Shown here: in pieces, positions 6,303-12,365 of the stretch
How the letters are laid out: each line of letters starts with the position of its first letter
How positions within the stretch are numbered: the stretch's first letter is position 1
Origin: Defluviitaleaceae bacterium
GTDB lineage: Bacteria > Bacillota > Clostridia > Lachnospirales > WRAX01
Reading direction: 5' to 3'
DNA: 12,365 nt
Assembly: GCA_009787945.1 (NCBI GenBank)
Contig: WQSI01000046.1
Coordinates: 1 to 12,365 of the forward strand
The notes under the pieces: generated by a model
What the model saw: the letters and a program-made list of their open reading frames with translations, nothing else
What the model was told of the DNA's origin: nothing
Database searches by the model: none
Program-made: the position numbers and the translations under genes

Positions 6303-6827
6303 TTAAGCCCCTCCAACTCGTTGTATGATTTTAATATTGCGTAGGGCAAAGCCTGCTGTGTAGCCAATTAGCATACCAGTTACAACTCCTGCGATTATCA
6401 TTACAGGGCTGTAGTAGAACAAGCCAACTGTGCGCACCAGAGCCGCCCCAATGGCAAGTTGAGCTACACCATGGACAACACCGCCAAAAACGCTTACGCC
6501 AACCACGCCAAAAACATTTGTGCGTTGTACAAGAACCATAATGGCAAAGCTTGCCATGCCCCCTGCAAGGCTGTAGGCAAAGCTAAAGGGATTGCCGAAA
6601 AGCAGGGCAACAACGCCGATGCGCAAAACCGCAATGGCAAAGGCGGCACGGACACCAAAGGCATAAAGTGCCATAACCACAACTATATTGGCAAGACCAA
6701 GCTTAACAAAGGGAATCGGAACAAGGAGCTGCATGGGGAAAAGCCGCTCTATATAAGCCATGATAATGGCAAGAGAGCTAAAAACCCCGTACATGGCAAT
6801 GCGTTTTGCTGTATCTTTTTTTGGCAT
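6303..6827 (-). CDS. Gx transporter family membrane protein (heptaprenyl-diphosphate-synthase-component-I-like)
   Basis: ATG 6825-6827 follows AAGGAG with eight bases between, and the start lies 12 bases after the upstream NusG-II stop, so the two form an operon. The 174 residues (family usually about 170) start with a basic cap (PKKDTAKRIA) and then form five or six hydrophobic helices. The ALAYIERLFP-type signature is present as MAYIERLFP, followed by PFVKLGLANIVVVMALYAFG and a Gly-rich SLAGGMASF segment. The family resembles ECF S-components and is named from Gly motifs; its substrate is not settled. The last 20 codons overlap the possible long form of the HTH gene, and the final codons hold that gene's ribosome binding site. 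The C-terminus may therefore have been remade where the island meets the host chromosome. Confidence 0.85.
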   Translation of the reverse strand: MPKKDTAKRIAMYGVFSSLAIIMAYIERLFPMQLLVPIPFVKLGLANIVVVMALYAFGVRAAFAIAVLRIGVVALLFGNPFSFAYSLAGGMASFAIMVLVQRTNVFGVVGVSVFGGVVHGVAQLAIGAALVRTVGLFYYSPVMIIAGVVTGMLIGYTAGFALRNIKIIQRVGGA

Positions 6828-6839
6828 GTTTACATCTCC

Positions 6840-7238
6840 TTACAAGGTTATCATAATGTCTATGGATGGACCTTCGGGTTCGTCTGCAATTTCAAGCATA
6901 ATCGTCACACGGTTAGGCAGGCACACAATCCGCTGAAAGGTGTTGGTAAGGGGCGGCCAGCGGACGCAATCCCCTCCGTGGCAGTCTGCCCGTGACATGT
7001 AAACCCTGCCATTTGAAACAGAAATTACATTTTTGCCCCTGTCGGTGTAAATTTCGTGGCTTTCCCCTTCCATTTCTGCCAGGCTAAGGTTGTAAATCTC
7101 CCCATCTTCTGATAAAATTATTATACGTGCGCCATATGTGTCTGCTCCGCCAGTGAAGAAAATAAAAATAAGGGCGACAGCCAATACTATAAAAATGCCA
7201 ATGGCAAAAAAGTCTGTTTTTCGTATTATTTTAACCAT
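6840..7238 (-). CDS. NusG domain II-containing membrane-anchored protein
   Basis: ATG 7236-7238 is preceded by GAGGTG. The 132 residues have one N-terminal membrane helix (about 10-29), followed by a single small beta domain with the marks of this family: YTDRGKNVISVSNGRVYM, then ADCHGGDCV with Cys86 and Cys91, and RIVCLPNRV with Cys106. The domain is related by fold to NusG domain II but is not a transcription factor. It is typically found next to Gx transporters in Clostridia, as here, and the pair may act together in the envelope. The exact role is unknown. A promoter just upstream overlaps the start of the divergent yihY-like gene. Confidence 0.88.
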   Translation of the reverse strand: MVKIIRKTDFFAIGIFIVLAVALIFIFFTGGADTYGARIIILSEDGEIYNLSLAEMEGESHEIYTDRGKNVISVSNGRVYMSRADCHGGDCVRWPPLTNTFQRIVCLPNRVTIMLEIADEPEGPSIDIMITL

Positions 7239-7257
7239 ATCATCACCTCAACGTATT

Positions 7258-7286
7258 ATTATAACATAAGCAAGGGAGCTTGTCCA
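7258..7286 (-). promoter_or_regulatory. Promoter of the NusG-II/Gx operon
   Basis: On the minus strand TGGACA (7286-7281) is 17 bases from TATAAT (7263-7258). There is one mismatch to the -35 consensus and none to the -10. The -35 hexamer touches the ATG of the divergent gene at 7286, so transcription of the two genes may interfere. Confidence 0.7.
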
Positions 7287-8098
7287 TGAAAAAAGCGTTT
7301 GAATTTTTAAGAAAATTACTAAAGGCTGCCAAGGATAACGAAATTACAGCCTTGGCAACCAAATTAACTTATCATTTAATTTTTGCCCTGTTCCCATTTT
7401 TGATTTTTCTAATATCCCTGGTGGGCTTTTTTAATATCGAGCCAACTTATTTAATGGAGGAAATCTCTGCCTTGTTGCCCTACGAAACTGCAAATATGGT
7501 AAATGAGGTTATAAACAGCGTGGTGGACACCCGCAACCCAGGGGCGTTGACCATTGGCTTGATAATTGCCTTGTATACGGTGGCAAATGGCTTTCGCTCT
7601 ATAATGCGGGGGATAAACCGCGTTTATGGGCAGGAGGACAGAAGGCATATTGTTAAGAGATGGGCTTTGTGCGTCTTGCTTGTGGTTATCCTTGCTTTTG
7701 CCATCATCTCGTCATTGCTGGCGATTATCTACCGCGATTTGATTTATAATCTCATTGCCGCAAACTTCTCAACAAATGCCTTTGTTGAAAACATTTTCGG
7801 TGCGCTTGGGGTAGCTGTTACCATAGCAATTCTGCTTTTTGCTATAATTTTAATTTATCGCTTTTCATCCAGCGTAAAACACCGCCTCCTAAGCCTTTTG
7901 CCTGGGGCGGTGCTGACTATTGCGGTTTGGGGCTTGTCTGCTTGGGGTTTTAACATTTACATCAGCAACTTTTCCAACCATTCTATGATTTATGGACCTA
8001 TAACCAGCATTATTTTGACCATGCTTTGGCTTAATGTTGTATCTATTACTATTCTTTTTGGGGCGCAGTTAAATGCACAATTAAAAGCGGGCGGCTAA
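7286..8098 (+). CDS. YihY/BrkB-family inner membrane protein
   Basis: ATG 7286 follows AGGGAG with seven bases between; a TTG six bases earlier is less likely. The 270 residues show about six membrane helices and the family signatures. These are an early TALATKLTYHLIFALFPFLI segment (family: AAxxAYYxLxSLxPxLL), ANGFRSIMRGINRVYG in the middle, and, near the end, SNHSMIYGPITSIILTMLWL followed by ILFGAQLNAQL. This family was once called RNase BN and is now regarded as a membrane protein of uncertain transport role. It is transcribed away from the NusG-II operon and stands alone, converging on the BofC-like gene. Confidence 0.93.
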   Translation: MKKAFEFLRKLLKAAKDNEITALATKLTYHLIFALFPFLIFLISLVGFFNIEPTYLMEEISALLPYETANMVNEVINSVVDTRNPGALTIGLIIALYTVANGFRSIMRGINRVYGQEDRRHIVKRWALCVLLVVILAFAIISSLLAIIYRDLIYNLIAANFSTNAFVENIFGALGVAVTIAILLFAIILIYRFSSSVKHRLLSLLPGAVLTIAVWGLSAWGFNIYISNFSNHSMIYGPITSIILTMLWLNVVSITILFGAQLNAQLKAGG

Positions 8099-8110
8099 TA
8101 TGCGCCCGCT
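8083..8110 (-). terminator. Hairpin between convergent yihY-like and BofC-like genes
   Basis: AGCGGGCG (8086-8093) pairs with CGCCCGCT (8103-8110) over 8 bp around a 9-base loop. The stem includes the last codons and stop of the yihY-like gene. On the minus strand the stem is followed by a short T-run (TTTTAA), so it best serves the minus-strand gene. Confidence 0.5.
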
Positions 8111-8131
8111 GTTCGGTAAACGTATATTTCA

Positions 8132-8788
8132 TTATGAACCAAAATCCTCCAAAGCCCGTATAAGCTCCTCATTGCCTATAACATGTATGCCCTCTGCCAG
8201 CCTATCCTGCTCCTCTTTGGCAAGGGCATCAACTGGGCGGTTTGTCAGCTCTTTTATTGTGGTTTGGTCGTTGTCGTAAAACACGGCTATAAAGCCTTCG
8301 TGGGTGGCTATGGTAAATCTGCGGTGTTCCAGAGCGTCATTTTGCCGCAAATGCACCTGTTCGGAGGCAAAGGAAAGGATACGCCAGTCCACAAACATAT
8401 TCGCTACATCTTCGCGGCTTTTGCCAAGCAAAATTTGGGCGGGCATTTCCTCTACCCTGTCGAAGGTTGATGTTGCGGGGTCGTAATATTCATAAATCAT
8501 TAAGGTGTGGGGGGTTATGCGGGGTATGCCGTCATTTTGGCGGGCTGTTTCGGCTGGGGGCAGGGTGAAGGATGCCTGTGTCTGCTCTTGCTCCCTAGGG
8601 GCTTCTGCCGCGTATTCCTCGTTTTCATATGATGCATAAGGGTCGTCAAAAGGCGTGTTGCCTACCACCAAAGAATAGGCAAGAACGCTGGCAACACCAA
8701 GCGCGCCCACAATCATCACAATTAAAACGCCATATGCAAATTTCTTTTTCAATATTATCACGTCACTTTCTGTAGAGTGGGTTTTCAA
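8132..8788 (-). CDS. Membrane-anchored protein with BofC-like C-terminal domain
   Basis: The frame ends at TAA 8132-8134. An N-terminal helix (about residues 18-42 of the longest form) anchors the protein, followed by a Glu/Gln-rich linker (to about 85). The C-terminal half has LLGKSREDVANMF, WRILSFASEQVHL, FIAVFYDND and IKELTNRPVDALAKEEQDRL, and ends GIHVIGNEELIRALEDFGS. This is the pattern of BofC_C-type proteins of spore-forming Clostridia. In Bacillus, BofC acts between forespore and mother cell in SigK control, but whether this protein does so is unknown. The start is unsure: the longest form begins with TTG 8788 and has a poor ribosome binding site, while TTG 8752 or GTG 8761 also fit before the helix. 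Confidence 0.75.
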   Translation of the reverse strand: MKTHSTESDVIILKKKFAYGVLIVMIVGALGVASVLAYSLVVGNTPFDDPYASYENEEYAAEAPREQEQTQASFTLPPAETARQNDGIPRITPHTLMIYEYYDPATSTFDRVEEMPAQILLGKSREDVANMFVDWRILSFASEQVHLRQNDALEHRRFTIATHEGFIAVFYDNDQTTIKELTNRPVDALAKEEQDRLAEGIHVIGNEELIRALEDFGS

Positions 8789-8808
8789 AAATTATTTCCA
8801 ATTTTTGA

Positions 8809-8823
8809 CTATGTAATACATAG
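8809..8823. promoter_or_regulatory. Palindrome CTATGTAATACATAG, possible operator
   Basis: Seven bases on each side of a central A are exact inverted copies. It sits in the gap between the divergent BofC-like and HIT genes, about 20 bases upstream of the longest BofC-like start and 37 before the HIT -35. Its form suits a dimeric repressor site, but no protein can be named. Confidence 0.4.
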
Positions 8824-8859
8824 GCTTTGTTACAAAATGATTAAAATTTCATGCCACAC

Positions 8860-8887
8860 TTTACTTTTTATGGATTTAGGTTATAAT
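8860..8887 (+). promoter_or_regulatory. Promoter of the HIT-LCP gene run
   Basis: TTTACT (8860-8865) is 16 bases from a perfect TATAAT (8882-8887). Transcription would start at about 8893-8895, inside the 5' strand of the leader stem. Confidence 0.6.
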
Positions 8888-8889
8888 TA

Positions 8890-9015
8890 AAGCAAACGAC
8901 TTTCGAAAATCGCGATTGTGCGTTCGGGCAAAACCAATTCGAAGCCCCCTTCGCAGGCTTCGAATAGCCCTCCTTCAATCACGTTTCTCAATGTCGTTTG
9001 CTTAATATAAGGAGG
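8890..9015 (+). promoter_or_regulatory. Structured 5' leader of the HIT gene with anti-Shine-Dalgarno
   Basis: AAGCAAACGAC (8890-8900) pairs perfectly with GTCGTTTGCTT (8993-9003), an 11-bp stem closing nearly the whole leader. Inside is a 10-bp hairpin, ATTCGAAGCC/GGCTTCGAAT (8937-8946/8956-8965), with loop CCCTTCGCA, and a weaker hairpin at about 8904-8926 (CGAA..CGC/GCG..TTCG). CCTCCTT (8969-8975) is the exact complement of the ribosome binding site AAGGAGG (9009-9015). The design would allow a switch between an open and a hidden ribosome binding site. It matches no riboswitch I can name. A palindromic mobile element is an alternative. Confidence 0.55.
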
Positions 9016-9022
9016 TATGATT

Positions 9023-9445
9023 ATGAATGAACTTACAAACACCATTTTTTATAAAATAATCCAGGGAGAGTTGCCCTGCTATAAAATTTATGAAGATGAA
9101 AAATTTCTTGTGATACTGGATAAATTCCCGTCATCTTTGGGTCATTGTTTGATAATGCCAAAAACCCCATCCCGAAATATTTTTGATTTGGACGAGGTTT
9201 CTGCTGGGGAGCTTTATCCCCTGGCAAAGCGTATGGCGGTTGCTGTCAAGTCTGCTGTTGACGCTGATGGGGTTCATGTTTTGCAAAATAATGAGGCAGA
9301 GGCTGACCAAACCGTCTTTTACTTCCATTTACATGTTGTGCCGCGGCATAAAAATGACGGGGTGCGCCTTGGTAAGCCCCTTTCGGGCATTTCTGATGAA
9401 CAAATGGAGAAGGTGGCGCAGGCATTAAGAAAGGAGCTTGGATAA
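9023..9445 (+). CDS. HIT-family (histidine triad) nucleotide hydrolase/transferase
   Basis: ATG 9023 is seven bases after AAGGAGG; the ATG at 9017 is only one base away and cannot be used. The 140 residues match the usual Firmicute Hit protein (about 140): CYKIYEDEKFLVILD near the start, GHCLIMPK (40-47), VHVLQNNEAEADQ in the nucleotide-binding strand, and FHLHVVPRH. These proteins hydrolyse or transfer nucleoside monophosphates from AMP conjugates in the cytosol. The family motif is HxHxHxx, and here the first His is Tyr (VFYFHLHVVPR in place of VFHFHLHVIPR), from TAC rather than CAC; the middle, nucleophilic His is kept. The stop overlaps the LCP start (TAATG), so the genes are coupled. Confidence 0.93.
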   Translation: MNELTNTIFYKIIQGELPCYKIYEDEKFLVILDKFPSSLGHCLIMPKTPSRNIFDLDEVSAGELYPLAKRMAVAVKSAVDADGVHVLQNNEAEADQTVFYFHLHVVPRHKNDGVRLGKPLSGISDEQMEKVAQALRKELG

Positions 9446-10470
9446 TGGGCAAAACAGGAAAAAAAATAATCGCCCTTACCAGCTTAACTGCCATTGCTGT
9501 TGTGGTTATAGCGGCGGCGGCTGTGCTTTCTAGCGGGCTTAATAATGGGCAAAATGGCAACATGGGAAGTTTAGGCAATATTATTAGAGGCAACAGCTCT
9601 GGGGGCGGCTTTAGTTTTGGCGGCAGCACCCAAACCCTGCCAGATATTAACTTTCTAATCCTTGGGCTTGATGACGAAGCCCAGCTTGCTGATGTTATCA
9701 TGGTTGGTATGCTTAGGGGAGAAAGCGGCGATTTGGACATTTTGTCCATCCCAAGGGATACCAGCGTGGACGTTACCCCGCAGCTTCTTGACCGTTTTGA
9801 CAGCGTTGGCAGACGGGGGCATATAAGTTATCTTTCTAACTTTAGGCTTAATGAAATGCGCAATAGGGCTAACAGAGATGCCTATGGCACACAAATTACA
9901 ATTGAGTATATTGAGGGTTTGCTTGGCATAGAGATTGACTATTACGTAACCATGCGCCTTAGTGCCTTCCGATATATTGTTGACGCAATTGGCGGGGTGG
10001 AAATGTACATACCTCAGCCTGGCTTGCGGTATATCCAAGGGGGAACTATCGACATTGACATTCCGCCAGGCTGGCAAAGGCTAAACGGCAGGCAGGCGGA
10101 GCAGGTTGTGCGCTTCCGTGCCCGCCCAACTGCGGATATGTTTAGAATAGAGATGCAACAAGCCTTTTTAACGGCGTTTTTCTCCCAAATAATGAATACC
10201 GAAGCTTTGATGAACGACCCCCTTGCGTTGTTCACAACATTTGCAACCCATATAGACACAGACTTGGGCGGGATTGCCGCCGCAGGATATATTGGCAGAG
10301 GGATAATTGGGGCTTTAAGCCTTGATAATATTGACTTTCATACAGCTCCTGGTACGCCTAGCACCAGCAGGTATTTTATTGACGAGGCGGCTCTGGGTAT
10401 GTTGATGAGGGATATACAAAACGGCACAACCCGCTTGCCTGAACCTGATGATGAGGAAACGGCGGAATAG
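9445..10470 (+). CDS. LCP (LytR-CpsA-Psr) family protein
   Basis: ATG 9445 overlaps the HIT stop and has AAAGGAG eight bases upstream. The 341 residues begin with a basic cap and a membrane helix (about 8-29), then a Gly/Asn/Ser-rich linker (to about 65), then the LCP domain. Motifs are INFLILGLDDE (68-78), LSIPRDTSVDV (100-110), NFRLNEM (132-138), a GIEIDYYVTM stretch, DAIGGVEMYIP (180-190), GWQRLNGRQAEQVVRFR (209-225) and a final acidic tail. LCP proteins transfer undecaprenyl-linked glycopolymers to peptidoglycan outside the cell. The conserved RSDT-IM motif reads QLADVIM here (80-86), so an Arg and a Thr of the active region are absent. The protein may be divergent or inactive in the usual reaction. 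Confidence 0.88.
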   Translation: MGKTGKKIIALTSLTAIAVVVIAAAAVLSSGLNNGQNGNMGSLGNIIRGNSSGGGFSFGGSTQTLPDINFLILGLDDEAQLADVIMVGMLRGESGDLDILSIPRDTSVDVTPQLLDRFDSVGRRGHISYLSNFRLNEMRNRANRDAYGTQITIEYIEGLLGIEIDYYVTMRLSAFRYIVDAIGGVEMYIPQPGLRYIQGGTIDIDIPPGWQRLNGRQAEQVVRFRARPTADMFRIEMQQAFLTAFFSQIMNTEALMNDPLALFTTFATHIDTDLGGIAAAGYIGRGIIGALSLDNIDFHTAPGTPSTSRYFIDEAALGMLMRDIQNGTTRLPEPDDEETAE

Positions 10471-10529
10471 CTGTTGCTTGGGGAGAAGAGTTGCCTGGGG
10501 CGGGGTACAATATTTAAAGGGGGATAAAA

Positions 10530-11174
10530 ATGTACTACAAAAACGACTTCCTGCAAAAATTACAAAAGAAATTCGGCAAATTTGCCATTAACAACCTAAT
10601 GATGTATATTGTGGCGGGGATGGCGATTCTTTTTGTTGCTGACCTTTTCTTTGGGGGCGTTCTTAGCATGTTCGCCTTTAGCACTGCCCTTATTTCCGAG
10701 GGGGAGTTTTGGCGGGTTATTACCTTCATCCTCATCCCTCCTTCTGATAGCGTCATTTTTATAATTTTTGCCTTGTATTTTTATTGGCTTATTGGCTCAA
10801 GTTTAGAGGGGCAGTGGGGTGCGTTCCGCTTCAACATGTTTTATCTTGTGGGCATCCTTGGAACAATTGCCGCGGGACTTTTAACGGGCTTTGCAACAAA
10901 TTTTTACCTTAACATGTCTTTGTTTTTGGCTTTTGCCCTGCTTTTCCCTAATTTTCAGGTGCGCCTGTTTTTCGTCATCCCTGTGAAGATGAAATGGCTT
11001 GCAATTTTAAACCTTGTGTTTTTCGCCTTTGAATTTATTACGGGGGATTGGTCTGTGCGGGTGGCTTTGCTTGTTTCTCTTGGGAATATTGTGCTGTTTT
11101 TCGGGAAGGATTTTATTCTTGGTTTGCGTAATAAGCAAAGGCAGGCGCAGTGGAAGCGGGATAACCGTAGGTGA
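10530..11174 (+). CDS. Rhomboid-like membrane protein without visible catalytic residues
   Basis: ATG 10530 is preceded by AAAGGGGG. The 214 residues have about six hydrophobic segments and a basic C-terminal tail (GLRNKQRQAQWKRDNRR). ISEGEFWRVITFILIPPSD and FYWLIGSSLEGQWGAFRFN correspond to the xxGExWRLxTxxFxP loop and the LExxWGxxxF segment after TM2 of rhomboids. No GxSG motif and no His in a late AHxxG context are seen, so it is likely a pseudoprotease or scaffold. It lies directly before an apparently active rhomboid, and the two may work together. The 59-base gap after the LCP gene shows no good promoter. Confidence 0.82.
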   Translation: MYYKNDFLQKLQKKFGKFAINNLMMYIVAGMAILFVADLFFGGVLSMFAFSTALISEGEFWRVITFILIPPSDSVIFIIFALYFYWLIGSSLEGQWGAFRFNMFYLVGILGTIAAGLLTGFATNFYLNMSLFLAFALLFPNFQVRLFFVIPVKMKWLAILNLVFFAFEFITGDWSVRVALLVSLGNIVLFFGKDFILGLRNKQRQAQWKRDNRR

Positions 11175-11191
11175 TTAGTGATTGGTGATTA
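11171..11191 (+). repeat. Three tandem 7-base units (GTGATTA/GTGATTG/GTGATTA)
   Basis: The units at 11171-11177, 11178-11184 and 11185-11191 differ at one base. They overlap the end of the rhomboid-like gene and take the place where a ribosome binding site for the next gene would be. Copy-number changes here could alter spacing and translation. Confidence 0.7.
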
Positions 11192-11193
11192 AT

Positions 11194-12288
11194 ATGTATA
11201 ATGAATTTGTAAACAGTTTTGACCAGACCCTAAAAATGGAAGGGTACACGCGGATTAACATGCCCGAAAATGTCCATTGCCCTGGGGAAATTGCCCTGTG
11301 GGGCAGGGAAACCTCTTCCATGACCTATTTTTATGTGACTTATAATACAAAGGCAATGGACACAGGCAACTTTGCCCCTGTTAAACAGTTTGTTGACCAA
11401 TGTTTGCAAACTGTAACAGAGCGGATTTCTGCCAGAAATTCCGTTGCTTTTAATATTTTTGTTGGGGATTTGGATGGTGACGTTAAAGCCCATATTGACA
11501 GGGCGGAGGATTTTGCCCTTATGCCCCAATACGATATGTATTTGGGGGTGGATGGCTTCGGCAATGTGCGCCACCATGGGAAAGCCCCTGTTTCTACGGA
11601 TAAGTGCTTGAAGAAAATTACCGACACCTTGGCGCGGATGTCTGGGGAAAAGCCTGTTTTGCAATCCGAGGTTGTTGACATGTCGCATTTTGCCCAGCCT
11701 GTGGCGAAAGTTCCCATTTTTGCCTATACAATCATTGGCGTGAATGTGCTGATGTTTGTTTTGATGGAGCTTGCAGGAGGGTCAACAGACAGCCTGACCT
11801 TGCTAAACTTCGGGGCGGCACAATTTTATTTTACCTTTGAATTTGGAGAGTATCACCGCCTGTTTACGCCAATGTTTCTCCACATTGGACTGTGGCATTT
11901 GCTGACCAATACCATGTGGATTATTGTGGCAGGGATACGGATGGAGCGGTATTTAGGGCATTGGCGGTTTTTGTTAATTTATCTTGTCAGCGGCACTGTT
12001 GGTAATGTGGCTATGATGGTTGCAAGCCCTGCGGCTCTTGGGGCGGGGGCTTCTGGGGCGGTTTCTGGCATTTTTGGGGCGTTGTTTGCCTTTATGCTTG
12101 TAACCAAAAAGCGGATTGAAAACCTTGACCTGCGGCTTATGGGTACGCTGATTGTGGTTAGCGTGGTGATGGGCTTTGCTATGAATTTTATGGTGGCAGA
12201 TGCAAACCCCGTTGGCAATGCCGCCCATATTGGCGGGCTTGTGGCAGGGTTTTTGCTGGGGCTTGGTACGACGAAGTGGAAGGTGTGA
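11194..12288 (+). CDS. Rhomboid-family intramembrane serine protease with N-terminal domain
   Basis: The ATG 11194 start gives 364 residues; TTG 11182 is the alternative. The only ribosome binding site candidate is GGTGAT four bases before ATG. Residues 1 to about 165 form a soluble mixed alpha/beta domain that I do not recognise. Residues about 172-360 form the six-helix rhomboid core: EYHRLFTPMFLHIGLWHLLTN (219-239) for the HxxxN region, RYLGHWRFLLIYLVSG, GASGAVSGIFGA with catalytic Ser287, and AAHIGGLVAG with catalytic His345. It should cleave membrane proteins within or near their helices. Coupled expression with the preceding rhomboid-like gene is likely. It ends at TGA 12286-12288. Confidence 0.92.
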   Translation: MYNEFVNSFDQTLKMEGYTRINMPENVHCPGEIALWGRETSSMTYFYVTYNTKAMDTGNFAPVKQFVDQCLQTVTERISARNSVAFNIFVGDLDGDVKAHIDRAEDFALMPQYDMYLGVDGFGNVRHHGKAPVSTDKCLKKITDTLARMSGEKPVLQSEVVDMSHFAQPVAKVPIFAYTIIGVNVLMFVLMELAGGSTDSLTLLNFGAAQFYFTFEFGEYHRLFTPMFLHIGLWHLLTNTMWIIVAGIRMERYLGHWRFLLIYLVSGTVGNVAMMVASPAALGAGASGAVSGIFGALFAFMLVTKKRIENLDLRLMGTLIVVSVVMGFAMNFMVADANPVGNAAHIGGLVAGFLLGLGTTKWKV

Positions 12289-12314
12289 GATATAGATTAT
12301 GATAATGTCGGACT

Positions 12315-12335
12315 GGGGCGGGCAATGCCCGCCCC
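12315..12335. repeat. REP-like GC-rich palindrome
   Basis: GGGGCGGGC (12315-12323) and GCCCGCCCC (12327-12335) form a perfect 9-bp hairpin with loop AAT, followed by TACC. This GGGGCGGGCAATGCCCGCCCC form is seen between genes in many bacterial genomes as a repeated palindrome. It may also end the rhomboid transcript, but no proper T-run follows. Confidence 0.6.
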
Positions 12336-12365
12336 TACCATTTACGTTTTCATATTATCACTGGT

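Noticed and set aside
387..6400. Duplicated tRNA-Leu 3' end as attL/attR of the island
   Set aside because: No second copy of the tRNA 3' sequence (TTCAAGTCCCTCCATCCGC) is found in the window.
8921..8970. c-di-GMP-I type riboswitch in the HIT leader (GGGCAAAACC resembles part of its consensus)
   Set aside because: The GACGCAAAGCC core and the tetraloop-receptor arrangement are not present; the match is only a few bases.
9246..9749. Long minus-strand ORFs opposite the HIT and LCP genes, and similar ones opposite parA, the Gx gene and the rhomboid
   Set aside because: All are antisense to genes with clear family motifs and show no motifs or ribosome binding sites of their own.
1..12365. CRISPR array
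   Set aside because: No series of regularly spaced repeats is present; the only tandem repeat is three 7-base units at 11171-11191.

Overview
The window looks like a low-to-mid GC, spore-forming Clostridia (Firmicutes) chromosome. The evidence is a BofC-like sporulation protein, a NusG-domain-II protein paired with a Gx-transporter-type membrane protein, strong AGGAGG ribosome binding sites, a near-consensus SigA promoter in front of a tRNA, and TGA used as an ordinary stop. A species cannot be named from the sequence alone.

Layout. (1) 1-517: the 3' end of a membrane-anchored protein gene, then tRNA-Leu(UAG) with its own strong promoter and terminator. (2) about 520-6300: an accessory island beside the tRNA, largely in decay on its left side. 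It holds the last part of a tyrosine integrase, whose expected catalytic Tyr codon is a TAA; a parA broken by a frameshift; a junction joining the 3' part of parA to the middle of a parB; a second junction joining that to an N-terminally truncated phage ssDNA-binding-like (DUF2815-like) gene; a 50-residue zinc-ribbon-like ORF; and an XRE regulator with an in-frame TAG. On the opposite strand is a set that reads HTH regulator, Dam-type adenine methyltransferase, then a lipoprotein of repeated Ig-like domains whose last repeat is cut by an in-frame TGA. (3) 6303-8110: host-like genes. The Gx transporter and NusG-II protein form a minus-strand operon, divergent from a YihY/BrkB-family membrane protein. 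(4) 8132-12365: a BofC-like protein (minus), then a plus-strand run of a HIT-family hydrolase, an LCP (LytR-CpsA-Psr) protein, a rhomboid-like protein without visible catalytic residues, and a rhomboid protease with GASG and His motifs. The window ends in a GC-rich palindrome of REP type.

How it fits together. The island has lost the means to move or partition, but it keeps an apparently intact HTH-methyltransferase pair that overlaps the 3' end of the host Gx gene. The most interesting non-coding structure is the HIT leader (about 8888-9015). It has an 11-bp closing stem, a 10-bp internal hairpin, and an exact 7-nt complement of the HIT Shine-Dalgarno sequence, so it could work as a translational switch. 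I see no CRISPR array, rRNA, intact transposase or clearly new defence system.
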